Assembly (NCBI RefSeq): GCF_037154015.1
Contig: NZ_JBANRL010000001.1
Coordinates: forward strand, 496,001-560,000
DNA: 64,000 nucleotides
From: Altererythrobacter aquiaggeris
GTDB lineage: Bacteria; Pseudomonadota; Alphaproteobacteria; Sphingomonadales; Sphingomonadaceae
Direction of reading: 5' to 3'
Of this stretch, positions 8,661-18,537 are shown piece by piece. The stretch's first letter is position 1. The number at the start of each line of letters is the position of its first letter. Under the pieces are notes generated by a model. The model did no database searches. It was not told where the DNA came from and saw only the letters and a program-made list of their open reading frames with translations. A program made the translations under genes and the position numbers.

Positions 8661-8828
8661 GGCAAATTTCCCGTCATAACCTGTTGCCGGCATGGCGTCC
8701 GACCGGCGCATTAACCTTTCGCGCGCGCCGCGTGCCGATCTGGCGCACCTGTCAGTTTACCGTGGAACTTGTTGCCCAACCGTTCATTATAAGCGGTGTA
8801 CCGAGTTCACAACTGAAAGGAGTTCGTC

Positions 8829-8975
8829 ATGGGTAGTACAAGTTTTCGGAGCAGTCGTCCCGACGGTTGGACGCTTCCGCGTCCGCACCGCGACGCATCT
8901 TCGCGGTTTATGACACATGGGCCGATCCAGCCGATGGAACAGCCAGGCTTTATCCAGCGCCTGTTCGGATTTTGA
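8829..8975 (+). CDS. small 48-residue protein, unknown function
   Basis: A 48-residue ORF beginning MGSTSFRSSRPDGWTLPRP and ending GFIQRLFGF. Support for being real: a strong AAGGAG ribosome site at 8817-8822 with about 6 bases to the ATG, a clean stop, and no better gene on either strand. The peptide is basic and rich in Ser, Arg and Pro, with an amphipathic aromatic end (F-I-Q-R-L-F-G-F). No signal peptide or known domain. It lies between tRNA-Trp and the AGCS symporter. I do not recognise a function. Confidence 0.6.
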   Translation: MGSTSFRSSRPDGWTLPRPHRDASSRFMTHGPIQPMEQPGFIQRLFGF

Positions 8976-9009
8976 TTTGAATAGCTGCGCTGAAATCAGC
9001 GCAGGGCTG

Positions 9010-9056
9010 AAAAAAAGGGGGCGCGAGGCTTGATTGCTTCGTGCCCCCCTTGTTTT
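9010..9056. terminator. bidirectional Rho-independent terminator
   Basis: A G-run and C-run hairpin (arms about 9017-9026 and 9040-9049). It is flanked by seven A at 9010-9016, which is a T tract for minus-strand transcripts leaving the symporter gene, and by TTGTTTT at 9050-9056 on the plus strand. A second smaller palindrome, CTGCGCTG / CAGCGCAG at 8985-9004, lies just before it. Confidence 0.75.
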
Positions 9057-9096
9057 GCCGCGTCATGTCGGCGTGCGCCGGGATGTCGGCTCTGGA

Positions 9097-10638
9097 TCAA
9101 TATTCGTTCGGTTCTTCCGGTGTGTCGGCGTGGAAGTCCTTTCCGGCGGTCTTGTCGCCCTGCGCCAGTTTGAACACCACGCCCGACAGCAAGGCCAGCG
9201 CCAGCAGGTTTGGCAGCGCCATCACCGCATTGGAAATATCGCCCAGACGCCAGACCAGCGTAAGATCCTGCGATGCGCCGATATAGATCACGACGCACCA
9301 CAATACGCGCCAGATCATATGCAGCACCTTTTCGCCGCCGCGGGTGGAGCCCGGCACGCGGTCATAGATGAAGGTGATCGCCCGCTCGCCGTAATAGGAC
9401 CAGGTCAACAATGTGGTGAATACGAACAGGATGAGCGCAATCGAGGCCACCAGAGTTCCGACCGGCACATTGGCGATTTCAAACGGAAACGCCGCGGCAA
9501 ATGCGCCGCTGGTCATGGCGAAACCCTGAAGGTCGGAATTCCATGCATGCGCCACCGCCTCCCCGCCGGCGGTAAAATCACCTTTGACGGTCAGCATCAC
9601 CAGTGCAGTCATGGTGCAGATCACGATGGTGTCGATAAATGTTCCCAGCATCGCCATCCGGCCCTGCTGTTCGGGATCATTGGTCTGCGCCACCGCGTGA
9701 GCAATCGGGGTGGAGCCCTGACCAGCCTCGTTCGAGAACAGCCCGCGTGCCACACCCGCGCGAATGGCGAGCATGATTGCCGCGCCCAGGAAGCCGCCGG
9801 TTGCCGCCTGCGGATTGAACGCGCCGTTGAAGATCAGCGAGAAGGTCGCGGGCAAATCACCAAAGTTCAGGATCAGCGCGATAATTGCCATCAGGATATA
9901 GGCACCGGCCATGAAGGGAATGATTTTTTCCGCTACACCGCCGATGGATTTGATGCCCCCGATGATCACCACGAACACCAGCACAGCGACAATCAGCCCG
10001 CCCAGCCATTCCTCGATCCCGAACAATTCGTTCAGTCCGTCCGCAACCGCATTGGCCTGGATCGAATTGCCTGTGACCAGCGCGGAGAACAGCGTGCCCA
10101 GGCAGAACAGGATTGCCAGCCAGGTGTATTTCTTGCCCAGGCCCATCATGATGTAGCTCATCGGGCCGCCGCGATAGACACCGTCGGAGGTTTTCTCACG
10201 GTAGCGAATCGCCAGTGAGCCTTCGGCAAAGGCGAGCGCCATACCGACCAGCGCGGTGATCCACATCCAGAAGATCGCGCCTGGCCCGCCAAGCGTGATG
10301 GCGGTCGCCACACCCGCCAGATTACCCGTGCCGACCTGTCCCGATAGCGCGGTGGATAGTGCAGCGAAGGGCGAAATTTCCCCGTCACCGGAGCTTTTGC
10401 GGCCTTTGAACAATCCGGCAAAGGAACTGCCCAGTTTGCGGATCGGATAGAATTTCAGCCCGATCATGATCCACATGCCGACACCCAGCAGGATCAAGGT
10501 CATCGGAGGGATTGGCTGGCCGCCTATCGAGAGCCAAGAGAGCGCCTCGCCGTCCCAGGTTCCGCCCCAGATGAAATCCGAAACATTGGTTACCTGATCG
10601 ATCAGTGTGGTTGATTGCGCTTCGCTTGTTGCGGCCAC
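9097..10638 (-). CDS. alanine/glycine:sodium symporter (AGCS family)
   Basis: About 513 residues with roughly ten membrane segments, of the AGCS amino acid:cation symporter family. Motifs: ALSGQVGTGNLAGVATAI with the sodium-site G-x-G-N, FAEGSLAIRYREKT, DGVYRGGPMSYI, and ARGLFSNEAGQGSTPIAHA. Family members import small neutral amino acids (Ala, Gly) with Na+. The frame opens at 10695, but the GTG at 10636-10638 has a good GGGAGAG site just upstream and is the likelier start. The gene is oriented against secE and followed by a strong terminator. Exact substrate not determined. Confidence 0.85.
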   Translation of the reverse strand: MAATSEAQSTTLIDQVTNVSDFIWGGTWDGEALSWLSIGGQPIPPMTLILLGVGMWIMIGLKFYPIRKLGSSFAGLFKGRKSSGDGEISPFAALSTALSGQVGTGNLAGVATAITLGGPGAIFWMWITALVGMALAFAEGSLAIRYREKTSDGVYRGGPMSYIMMGLGKKYTWLAILFCLGTLFSALVTGNSIQANAVADGLNELFGIEEWLGGLIVAVLVFVVIIGGIKSIGGVAEKIIPFMAGAYILMAIIALILNFGDLPATFSLIFNGAFNPQAATGGFLGAAIMLAIRAGVARGLFSNEAGQGSTPIAHAVAQTNDPEQQGRMAMLGTFIDTIVICTMTALVMLTVKGDFTAGGEAVAHAWNSDLQGFAMTSGAFAAAFPFEIANVPVGTLVASIALILFVFTTLLTWSYYGERAITFIYDRVPGSTRGGEKVLHMIWRVLWCVVIYIGASQDLTLVWRLGDISNAVMALPNLLALALLSGVVFKLAQGDKTAGKDFHADTPEEPNEY

Positions 10639-10937
10639 GGATGGCTCTCCCTCAATTATCCCGGTTGCGGGCTTTGCTATCGGCGGCGGCGGCAATGCGC
10701 CACCCCTAAGTTCCGGTTGTAACCATCACAGCAGCGCGAGCGAACACGGCGAAGGGCGAATTCGCAGGAGCACAGCCTTGCTTTTCATCTGTGCGGTAGC
10801 TAAATGGCGCTTCGTCTTCCGACATCGGAGAACATTCAGCCCCTCCCGGACAATACGACCGGGGCGGCGATGGTCCCGTGGCGAAAGGCAATAGAATATA
10901 ACGATGTTCGCAAGCAGACAGGATTAGGTACGCCATT
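10639..10937. other. intergenic region between symporter and secE
   Basis: About 300 bases upstream of two divergent genes. It must hold both promoters, but I see no convincing -35/-10 pair; a TATAAC-like hexamer occurs near 10896. No coding signal of its own. Confidence 0.4.
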
Positions 10938-11144
10938 ATGGCTGAAGGCAGCAAGAAAACGTCTCCGGGCGAATTCATCCGCCAGGTCCGCACAGAAGCC
11001 TCCAAGGTTGTCTGGCCGACCCGGCAGGAAACGATCACGACCGCAATTTTCGTGGGTATCATGATGGTCGTGCTGTCGCTGTTTTTTCTGGGCATCGACA
11101 CTGTTTTCGGCTCGCTTGTGAGCTGGCTCCTGACGCTCGCCTGA
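10938..11144 (+). CDS. secE: preprotein translocase subunit SecE
   Basis: 68 residues, the short single-span SecE type. A basic amphipathic helix with the signature FIRQVRTEASKVVWPTRQET precedes one membrane span (IFVGIMMVVLSLFFLGIDTVF). SecE clamps SecY in the Sec translocon. It is 37 bases upstream of nusG, the classical order. Confidence 0.95.
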   Translation: MAEGSKKTSPGEFIRQVRTEASKVVWPTRQETITTAIFVGIMMVVLSLFFLGIDTVFGSLVSWLLTLA

Positions 11145-11181
11145 GCGTTCACCACAGCGTTTGACGGGATAAGATTAGATA

Positions 11182-11718
11182 ATGGCTCGCTGGTATATCA
11201 TCCACGCCTACTCCGGTTTCGAGAACAAGGTTCGCGATTCGATCATTTCGGAAGCTGCACGGCTTGGTCTGTCCGATGGTGTCGAAGAAGTCGAAGTTCC
11301 GACCGAAACGATTACCGAAATCAAGCGCGGCAAGAAAGTTCAGACCGAACGCAAGTTCATGCCCGGCTATGTGCTGGCCAAATTGCAGCTGACCGATGAT
11401 GTCTATCACCTCGTGAAGAACACGCCGAAAGTTTCGGGCTTTCTCGGCAACGACAACAAGCCGCAGCCGATTTCCGAAGCGGAAGCGGCGCGTTACTTCG
11501 GCGCGGCCGAAGAAGCGGCCAACGCGCCCAAGAAACAGATCCACGTCGATTACGAAATCGGCGATTCGGTCAAAGTGCTCGACGGTCCATTCGCCAGCTT
11601 CAACGGCATCGTGGAAGAACTCGATTTCGACAAGGCCAAGGTCAAGGTTTCGGTCAGCATCTTCGGGCGCGCGACGCCGGTGGAACTGGACTTCGAACAG
11701 GTCGAACTGGTTAAGTAA
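11182..11718 (+). CDS. nusG: transcription termination/antitermination protein NusG
   Basis: 178 residues. The N-terminal NGN domain starts MARWYIIHAYSGFENKV and holds FMPGYVLAKLQL and TPKVSGFLG. The C-terminal KOW domain begins about residue 125 with GDSVKVLDGPFASFNGIVEELD. NusG binds RNA polymerase and links it to Rho and ribosomal protein S10. Its usual neighbours secE and rplK flank it. Confidence 0.97.
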   Translation: MARWYIIHAYSGFENKVRDSIISEAARLGLSDGVEEVEVPTETITEIKRGKKVQTERKFMPGYVLAKLQLTDDVYHLVKNTPKVSGFLGNDNKPQPISEAEAARYFGAAEEAANAPKKQIHVDYEIGDSVKVLDGPFASFNGIVEELDFDKAKVKVSVSIFGRATPVELDFEQVELVK

Positions 11719-11756
11719 TTGCAAAACCCGGGCACGCCTGTATAGGCGCGTCCTCC

Positions 11757-11848
11757 GGAACATCCCGTTCCGGCCAATGTGGGAGGAGGTTAACCCCTCT
11801 GTCTGACCACTTAACATGAGCGCTGGCCTGACCGCCGGGGCAACAGTG
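11757..11848 (+). promoter_or_regulatory. putative L11/L1 mRNA leader (ribosomal protein autoregulation)
   Basis: The 147-base gap between nusG and rplK contains GTGGGAGGAGG at about 11779 and a later ACCGCCGGGGCAACAGTGAG block. The position fits a structured leader where L1 could bind its own operon mRNA, as known for the E. coli rplK-rplA operon. I infer this from position and a G-rich motif only; pairing with the L1 rRNA site was not tested. Confidence 0.35.
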
Positions 11849-11865
11849 AGAAAAGGAGGCCATCC

Positions 11866-12297
11866 ATGGCCAAGAAGATTGACGGCTATATCAAGCTGCA
11901 GGTGCCCGCGGGCACTGCCAACCCGTCACCCCCGATCGGCCCGGCACTGGGTCAGCGCGGCGTGAACATCATGGAATTCTGCAAGGCATTCAACGCTGCT
12001 ACGCAGGATATGGAAAAGAACGCTCCGGTCCCGACGGTCATCACCGTCTATGCCGACCGTTCGTTCAGCTTCACGACCAAGACCCCGCCCGCCAGCTATC
12101 TGATCAAAAAGGCCATGAAGCTGAAGTCGGGTTCGGCCGAGCCGGGCAAGGTTTCTGCCGGAACCATCAAACGTTCGCAGCTTTCCGAAATCGCCGAGGC
12201 GAAGATGGCTGATCTGAACGCAAACGATATCGATCAGGCAACCAAGATCATCGAAGGCTCCGCGCGTTCGATGGGCATCGACGTGGTGGAAGGCTAG
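11866..12297 (+). CDS. rplK: 50S ribosomal protein L11
   Basis: 143 residues starting [16 protein letters not shown] and containing [33 protein letters not shown] and the C-terminal RNA-binding part ending [10 protein letters not shown]11 forms part of the GTPase-associated centre on 23S rRNA. The strong AAAAGGAGG site precedes the ATG. Four bases separate it from rplA. Confidence 0.98.
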   Translation: MAKKIDGYIKLQVPAGTANPSPPIGPALGQRGVNIMEFCKAFNAATQDMEKNAPVPTVITVYADRSFSFTTKTPPASYLIKKAMKLKSGSAEPGKVSAGTIKRSQLSEIAEAKMADLNANDIDQATKIIEGSARSMGIDVVEG

Positions 12298-12301
12298 GAA
12301 C

Positions 12302-13003
12302 ATGGCAAAACTGACCAAAAAGAAGAAGATGCTGGCCGAGAAAATTGTCGCGGACAAGCTCTACAATTTCGACGATGCGCTGAAACTGCTTCGCGAAATC
12401 GCCGACACGACCAAGATGGATGAAACCGTCGAGGTCGCGATGAATCTGGGTGTTGACCCGCGCCATTCCGACCAGATGGTCCGCGGCGTCGTGTCGCTGC
12501 CATCGGGCACCGGCAAAGATATCAAGGTTGCGGTATTTGCGCGCGGTGAAAACGCTGAAAAGGCGCTGGCTGCCGGTGCCGACAAGGTCGGTGCTGAAGA
12601 TCTGATGGAAGACATGCAGGCCGGTAATCTCGATTACGGCCGGGTGATCGCCACACCTGACATGATGGGCGTCGTCGGCCGTCTGGGTAAGGTGCTTGGT
12701 CCCAAGGGCCTGATGCCGAACCCGAAACTGGGAACTGTGACCCCTAACGTGGCACAGGCAGTCAAGGACGCAAAGGGCGGCCAGGTTGAATATCGCGTCG
12801 AAAAGGCGGGTATCATCCACAGCGGCATCGGCAAGATGAGCTTCACCGATGAACAGATCAAAGCCAACTTCAAGGCGCTGACAGGCGCTGTCGTAAAGGC
12901 CAAGCCAAGCGGCGCGAAGGGCAAATATGTCCGCAAGATTTCGCTCAGCACGACGATGGGGCCAGGCCTCAAGCTCGATACGGCCGCAGTCGAAGGCGCG
13001 TAA
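12302..13003 (+). CDS. rplA: 50S ribosomal protein L1
   Basis: 233 residues with the two-domain L1 signature: [20 protein letters not shown] and the central [19 protein letters not shown] motif near residue 140. L1 builds the mobile stalk of the 50S subunit and in many bacteria represses its own operon. Co-transcribed with rplK; followed by a terminator at 13058-13092, so rplJ-rplL are not contiguous here. Confidence 0.98.
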   Translation: MAKLTKKKKMLAEKIVADKLYNFDDALKLLREIADTTKMDETVEVAMNLGVDPRHSDQMVRGVVSLPSGTGKDIKVAVFARGENAEKALAAGADKVGAEDLMEDMQAGNLDYGRVIATPDMMGVVGRLGKVLGPKGLMPNPKLGTVTPNVAQAVKDAKGGQVEYRVEKAGIIHSGIGKMSFTDEQIKANFKALTGAVVKAKPSGAKGKYVRKISLSTTMGPGLKLDTAAVEGA

Positions 13004-13057
13004 TCTGCGCATGTAAACGGGCCACGTGATCGGCGTTTGTCGTTGAGCGATAAATCA

Positions 13058-13092
13058 GGGCTGCGAGGGGAAACCTTCGCGGCCCTTTTTTT
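13058..13092 (+). terminator. Rho-independent terminator after rplA
   Basis: Hairpin with arms GGGCTGCGA and TCGCGGCCC (one G-T pair) and a short GGGGAAACC-type loop region, directly followed by seven T at 13086-13092. It lies 55 bases after the rplA stop and closes the rplK-rplA unit. Confidence 0.85.
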
Positions 13093-13168
13093 CGCGAGCC
13101 CGGCCTCGGCAATTTCAGGCGGCGCGCCCGGCGTTTGAGGTTTGAGGCGCGGCGAAGCGACCGGAGGA

Positions 13169-13723
13169 CTACGGCTGCGCGGTCATCCGCAAATACCCGG
13201 TGTCAAATCCCAGCGCCTCAGCCCGTCCGACCAGCTTGGCAATCTCGGCATCGCCTGGTTTTGCCTGGCGTGAGAGCAGCCACAAATATCGTCCCGATGG
13301 ATCGCCCACCACGGCCCAGCTATAATCGTCGGCCCGGTCGAGCACCCAGTAATCGCCGTAAAACGGGCCGAAAAAACTGACTTTCAACTTTGCGCCGGCG
13401 CTGTCATCCACGACTTTCGCCTTGCCTTTGGCAGTGTCCACCTTGCCGCCGGGCTTTCGGCACCTATTCAGCACATCGATATTGCCATCGCCGCGCAAGG
13501 TGTATTCAGCCGTCACGCCGTCGCAATCCTTCTGGAATCCCTGCTCGTATCGCGCCAGTTCGTACCACAGACCGGCATAGCGGTTCAGATCTACCGGTTT
13601 TGCGGGTTCAGGCACTGCAATATTGCCGACGGGATGTTTCTTCAGAACCGCCGAGCAGCCCGGCAGCGCAAGCGCAGCTGCAACGATAAGCGAAACCCGT
13701 GCGGCCTTACGCAGAAATGACAT
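13169..13723 (-). CDS. lipocalin family lipoprotein (Blc-like)
   Basis: About 184 residues from the ATG at 13721-13723 with a GCGAGG site. A lipoprotein signal (AAALALPGC) precedes the lipocalin domain: first motif [20 protein letters not shown] near 45-65, then [14 protein letters not shown], the strand region [13 protein letters not shown] and the closing [21 protein letters not shown]. Blc-type lipocalins sit in the outer membrane and bind fatty acids or lysophospholipids. The frame opens at 13813, but the upstream part has no family similarity. Single-gene unit. Confidence 0.9.
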   Translation of the reverse strand: MSFLRKAARVSLIVAAALALPGCSAVLKKHPVGNIAVPEPAKPVDLNRYAGLWYELARYEQGFQKDCDGVTAEYTLRGDGNIDVLNRCRKPGGKVDTAKGKAKVVDDSAGAKLKVSFFGPFYGDYWVLDRADDYSWAVVGDPSGRYLWLLSRQAKPGDAEIAKLVGRAEALGFDTGYLRMTAQP

Positions 13724-13892
13724 GAAGAACCTCGCTCGATTGTAATGATATGCGCTGCCGGCGGTTCCGCGAACAACACCGCGCCCGGATTTTACGCGGT
13801 CCGCGGCGGACAACAGTCAAATCGAGTGGGTGGCGGAGCTTGCCGGTACTTGCCGGTACTTTGAAAAGGGCGGACCCGCGCATCCGCGTGGT

Positions 13893-13967
13893 TTACAAAA
13901 CGCCCAGAACCCGCAGGACAATAACGATGATCACAACAGTGACGATAAGTCCGATAATTCCGCGCAT
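13893..13967 (-). CDS. 24-residue hydrophobic small membrane peptide
   Basis: Short ORF encoding M-R-G-I-I-G-L-I-V-T-V-V-I-I-V-I-V-L-R-V-L-G-V-L, a single membrane helix. A GGGAGA site lies at the right distance for this second ATG; an ATG two codons upstream sits directly on that site and is less likely. It occupies an otherwise empty gap between the lipocalin and cinA genes. The function is unknown; the strong hydrophobicity and ribosome site are the evidence. Confidence 0.45.
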   Translation of the reverse strand: MRGIIGLIVTVVIIVIVLRVLGVL

Positions 13968-14085
13968 TTCCATTCTCCCATAAATTACCGATGGCAATAA
14001 AGTGCATCATCAGTCGGGTTTAGAACCGTTCGGCAAGCTGTTGGTTCCAGTTGGCGCAGGGAGTGCACCGCGAAGCAGGCGTGCG

Positions 14086-14853
14086 CTATATCCCGCCGGG
14101 CGTGAAATCCCAGCCGCGCTCGCCAAGCCCTTCGCACAGCACATCGATACAGCTGTCAACGTCATCCTGGCTGGTCGATCTGACGACGAAGTTGGCGCCG
14201 ACCTTGCCTTCGCGGAAGAAAGGGTAGCTGCCGATCTGGCAGGTTTCATGCGCCTTTTCGACTTCGCGCAGCAGGTCTGCAACCTCGCTTTCGGGAATAA
14301 AACCGCCGACTGTTTCGCTGACCAGCGGCGCGCCGCCCTGCAGCGTCCCGGTCAGCGCGTCGAGCATCCCTGCGGTGATATGCGGCACACCGGCCATCAT
14401 ATGGATATTGCCGATCCTGATCCCGGGCGCGCCCGATTTGATATTCGGGATCAAATCGCCGCCATCGGGCACACGGGCCATGCGCAGGCGGCCTTCGTTG
14501 AGGCCCCCCTTGTCGGCATAATAGCGTTCCAGGATCGCGCGCGCCTCAGGGTGGATCACCACCTCGACACCCAATGCCGCCGCGACGGCATCGACGCTGA
14601 TATCATCATGTGTGGGGCCGATCCCGCCCGTGGTGAACAGATAGTCGTTTCGCTCGCGCAGAATGTTCACCGCCTCGACAATATGCGCTTCCACGTCGGC
14701 AACCACGCGCACTTCCGCCAGCCGGATTCCTTGCACCTGAAGCCAGCTGGCGACCTGCGCGATGTTCTTGTCATGCGTGCGGCCGGAAAGAATCTCGTCG
14801 CCGATCACGACGAGAGCGGCGGTGTAGATCTTGTCGTTTGCGGTCATGGTCAC
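14086..14853 (-). CDS. CinA-type molybdopterin-binding domain protein
   Basis: 255 residues comprising only the N-terminal MoCF/CinA domain: TAALVVIGDEILSGRTHDKN at the start, then DYLFTTGGIGPTHDDISVDAVA, VPDGGDLIPNI and GNIHMMAGVPHI. The C-terminal nicotinamide mononucleotide deamidase domain of full CinA is absent, which is common for this short paralogue. The role is uncertain (nucleotide or cofactor housekeeping). ATG at 14851-14853 or two codons later. No clear operon partner. Confidence 0.85.
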   Translation of the reverse strand: MTMTANDKIYTAALVVIGDEILSGRTHDKNIAQVASWLQVQGIRLAEVRVVADVEAHIVEAVNILRERNDYLFTTGGIGPTHDDISVDAVAAALGVEVVIHPEARAILERYYADKGGLNEGRLRMARVPDGGDLIPNIKSGAPGIRIGNIHMMAGVPHITAGMLDALTGTLQGGAPLVSETVGGFIPESEVADLLREVEKAHETCQIGSYPFFREGKVGANFVVRSTSQDDVDSCIDVLCEGLGERGWDFTPGGI

Positions 14854-14880
14854 TGCGTTAGGATATACCGCGCCGCATAG

Positions 14881-16377
<1,497 letters not shown>

Positions 16378-16484
16378 TATCTCTCCTGCTGCCGGTGATG
16401 TAAGCACAGCACAGCGACCAAGGCCAGTGGCATAATAGGACTGATTGGGGCTGACCCGCCGCCACGGACGCGTTAGTAGGCAAT

Positions 16485-18506
16485 ATGCGTCTGATATTGT
16501 TTGCACCGCCCGTCCTCACATCTTTTCTGCTCTGCGCGCCGGTTGCCGCACAGGATACCGGGGCGGAGCGTGACGATCCGGTCATAATCGTGACGGGGGA
16601 AGGGCTGGCGCCAACTCCCGCCGCGCCGGCCTATGCGTCAACCCAAATCGACCGCGAGCAAATCCTCTCGTCAGCGTCGGGCCGGGTGGAAGATGTGCTG
16701 TCCTCTGTTGCCGGGTTCCAGCAATTCCGCCGTTCGGACAGCAGATCGTCCAATCCGTCGGCACAGGGAGCAACATTGCGCGCATTGGGCGGCAATGCGT
16801 CAAGCCGGGCCCTGATACTGCTCGACGGAGTGCCGATGTCCGATCCGTTTTTCGGCTATATCCCGTTTTCCGCCATAGCGCCCGAGCGGCTGGGCAATAT
16901 CCGCGTGACGCGGGGCGGCGGTTCGGGGCCGTTTGGCGCAGGCGCGCTGGCTGGCACGATCGAACTGGAGAGCGCCAATGCGCTGACACAGCCGCGGCTA
17001 TCGACCGGGCTGCTGATCAACAACCGCGCCGAAACCGAAGCGAGCGCCGCAATAACCCAGCGGCTTGGCAGCGGCGTGATTTCGGCAAGCGGCCGGTGGG
17101 ACCGCGGCAAAGGTTTCTTCACCACGCCGCAAGACCAACGGGTGCCGGCATCCGCGCGCGCCGGATTTGAAAGCCGTTCGGGCCAATTGCGCGCAGTGGT
17201 GCCGGTATCGGCGAATACCGAATTGCAATTCCGCACGCTGATCTTCGATGACAACCGCACATTGCGGTTTGACGGGGCGGACAGCAGCAGCAGCGGGCAG
17301 GACGCCAGCTTGCGCATCGTGAGCCGCGGCGACTGGCAAATGGATGCGCTGGCTTACGTGCAGGCGCGCAATTTTTCGAACGAAGTCATCAGTTCAACAC
17401 GGTTTGTCCGCGTGCTCGATCAGCGCAATACCCCCTCCACCGGGATTGGCGGCAAGCTGGAACTGCGCCCGCCCGCCGGGCCAGACCATACTTTGAAACT
17501 CGGCGTGGATTTTCGCCGGTCGAGCGGAGAATTGCAGGAAGAAGCCTACAGCGCGTTCAGCGGGAATCTGACTGCGCGGCGGCGGGCCGGCGGCGCCAAC
17601 AGCGACCTGGGCATTTTTGCCGAAGATGACTGGTCGCTTGGCCGGTTGATACTGACCGGCGGATTGCGCGCGGACCGCACTGCTATCAGCGACGGGTTTT
17701 ACCTCGAACGCAGGCCGGATGGCAGCATTGCGCGCAACGATATCTATCAGGACAGGCAGGACTGGACCGTCACCTACCGCGCGGGGGCGCTATACCGCGC
17801 AAGTGACAAGTTGGCTTTCCGCGCAGCGACTTATAGCGGGCTTCGCCTGCCCACGCTGAACGAGCTTTACCGGCCCTTTGTCGTGTTTCCGGTCGTGACG
17901 CAGGCCAACGCCGCGCTGAAGGTCGAAAAGCTGACCGGAATGGAGGCGGGGTTTGACCTGACCCCGCGCGAGGGTGTGTCATTTTCGCTGACGGCATTCG
18001 AAAACCGGCTGGAGGATGCGATCGCCAATGTCACGCTTGCGGCAAACCTGCGGCAACGCGAAAACCTTGATGCGATCACCGCGCGCGGGATCGAAGCGGG
18101 TGCGAATTTCGCAGCCGGGCGTTTCCGGCTGAACGGTTCGCTGGCTTATACCGATGCGGCGGTCGAAGGCACCGGATTTGCCGCTGCGCTTGATGGCAAA
18201 CGTCCGCCGCAGACGCCAGAGTGGGCAGGATCGGCCACGTTCAGCTGGCTGCCCGCCGATGGCTGGCAAATGTCGGGCACGGTGCGTCATACCGGTGCGC
18301 AATTCGAAAGCGATCTGGAAACGGACAAGCTGCCCGCTGTAACAACCGTCGATGCGTTTCTGCAGGCCCCGCTCGGGCACCGTCTTGCGCTGGTGTTGCG
18401 GGCAGAGAACCTGACTGACCGGCAGATCGTTACCCGCAACTCCGGCGGCGAAATCGATCTTGGCGCACCGCGCACCTTCTGGGCGGGAATCCGTATCGGC
18501 TATTGA
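16485..18506 (+). CDS. TonB-dependent receptor
   Basis: 673 residues. Signal peptide (SFLLCAPVAAQ), a TonB-box-like segment PVIIVTG, a plug domain (about 45-155) with DVLSSVAGFQQFRR, LRALGGNASSRALILLDGVP and the closing RGGGSGPFGAGALAGTIEL, then a beta barrel ending in an aromatic residue (IRIGY). Such receptors import siderophores, vitamins, metals or glycans using TonB energy. No biosynthetic or uptake partner nearby reveals the ligand. Confidence 0.9.
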   Translation: MRLILFAPPVLTSFLLCAPVAAQDTGAERDDPVIIVTGEGLAPTPAAPAYASTQIDREQILSSASGRVEDVLSSVAGFQQFRRSDSRSSNPSAQGATLRALGGNASSRALILLDGVPMSDPFFGYIPFSAIAPERLGNIRVTRGGGSGPFGAGALAGTIELESANALTQPRLSTGLLINNRAETEASAAITQRLGSGVISASGRWDRGKGFFTTPQDQRVPASARAGFESRSGQLRAVVPVSANTELQFRTLIFDDNRTLRFDGADSSSSGQDASLRIVSRGDWQMDALAYVQARNFSNEVISSTRFVRVLDQRNTPSTGIGGKLELRPPAGPDHTLKLGVDFRRSSGELQEEAYSAFSGNLTARRRAGGANSDLGIFAEDDWSLGRLILTGGLRADRTAISDGFYLERRPDGSIARNDIYQDRQDWTVTYRAGALYRASDKLAFRAATYSGLRLPTLNELYRPFVVFPVVTQANAALKVEKLTGMEAGFDLTPREGVSFSLTAFENRLEDAIANVTLAANLRQRENLDAITARGIEAGANFAAGRFRLNGSLAYTDAAVEGTGFAAALDGKRPPQTPEWAGSATFSWLPADGWQMSGTVRHTGAQFESDLETDKLPAVTTVDAFLQAPLGHRLALVLRAENLTDRQIVTRNSGGEIDLGAPRTFWAGIRIGY

Positions 18507-18537
18507 ACAGCATCGCTGCGCGGTGCATCACGCGTGT

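Noticed and set aside
9034-10218. 394-codon plus-strand ORF opposite the AGCS symporter
   Set aside because: His/Arg/Gln-rich, no domain, covers membrane-protein codons on the other strand and includes a terminator.
13839-13861. Tandem copy of a 10-base unit (TGCCGGTACT twice)
   Set aside because: Too short and isolated to indicate an element; likely replication slippage.
14002-14880. Plus-strand ORF opposite the CinA-type gene
   Set aside because: Antisense of clear family motifs; no ribosome site.
16378-16484. Cobalamin riboswitch or Fur box for the TonB receptor at 16485
   Set aside because: The 107-base spacer is too short for a cobalamin riboswitch and shows no convincing Fur-type palindrome.
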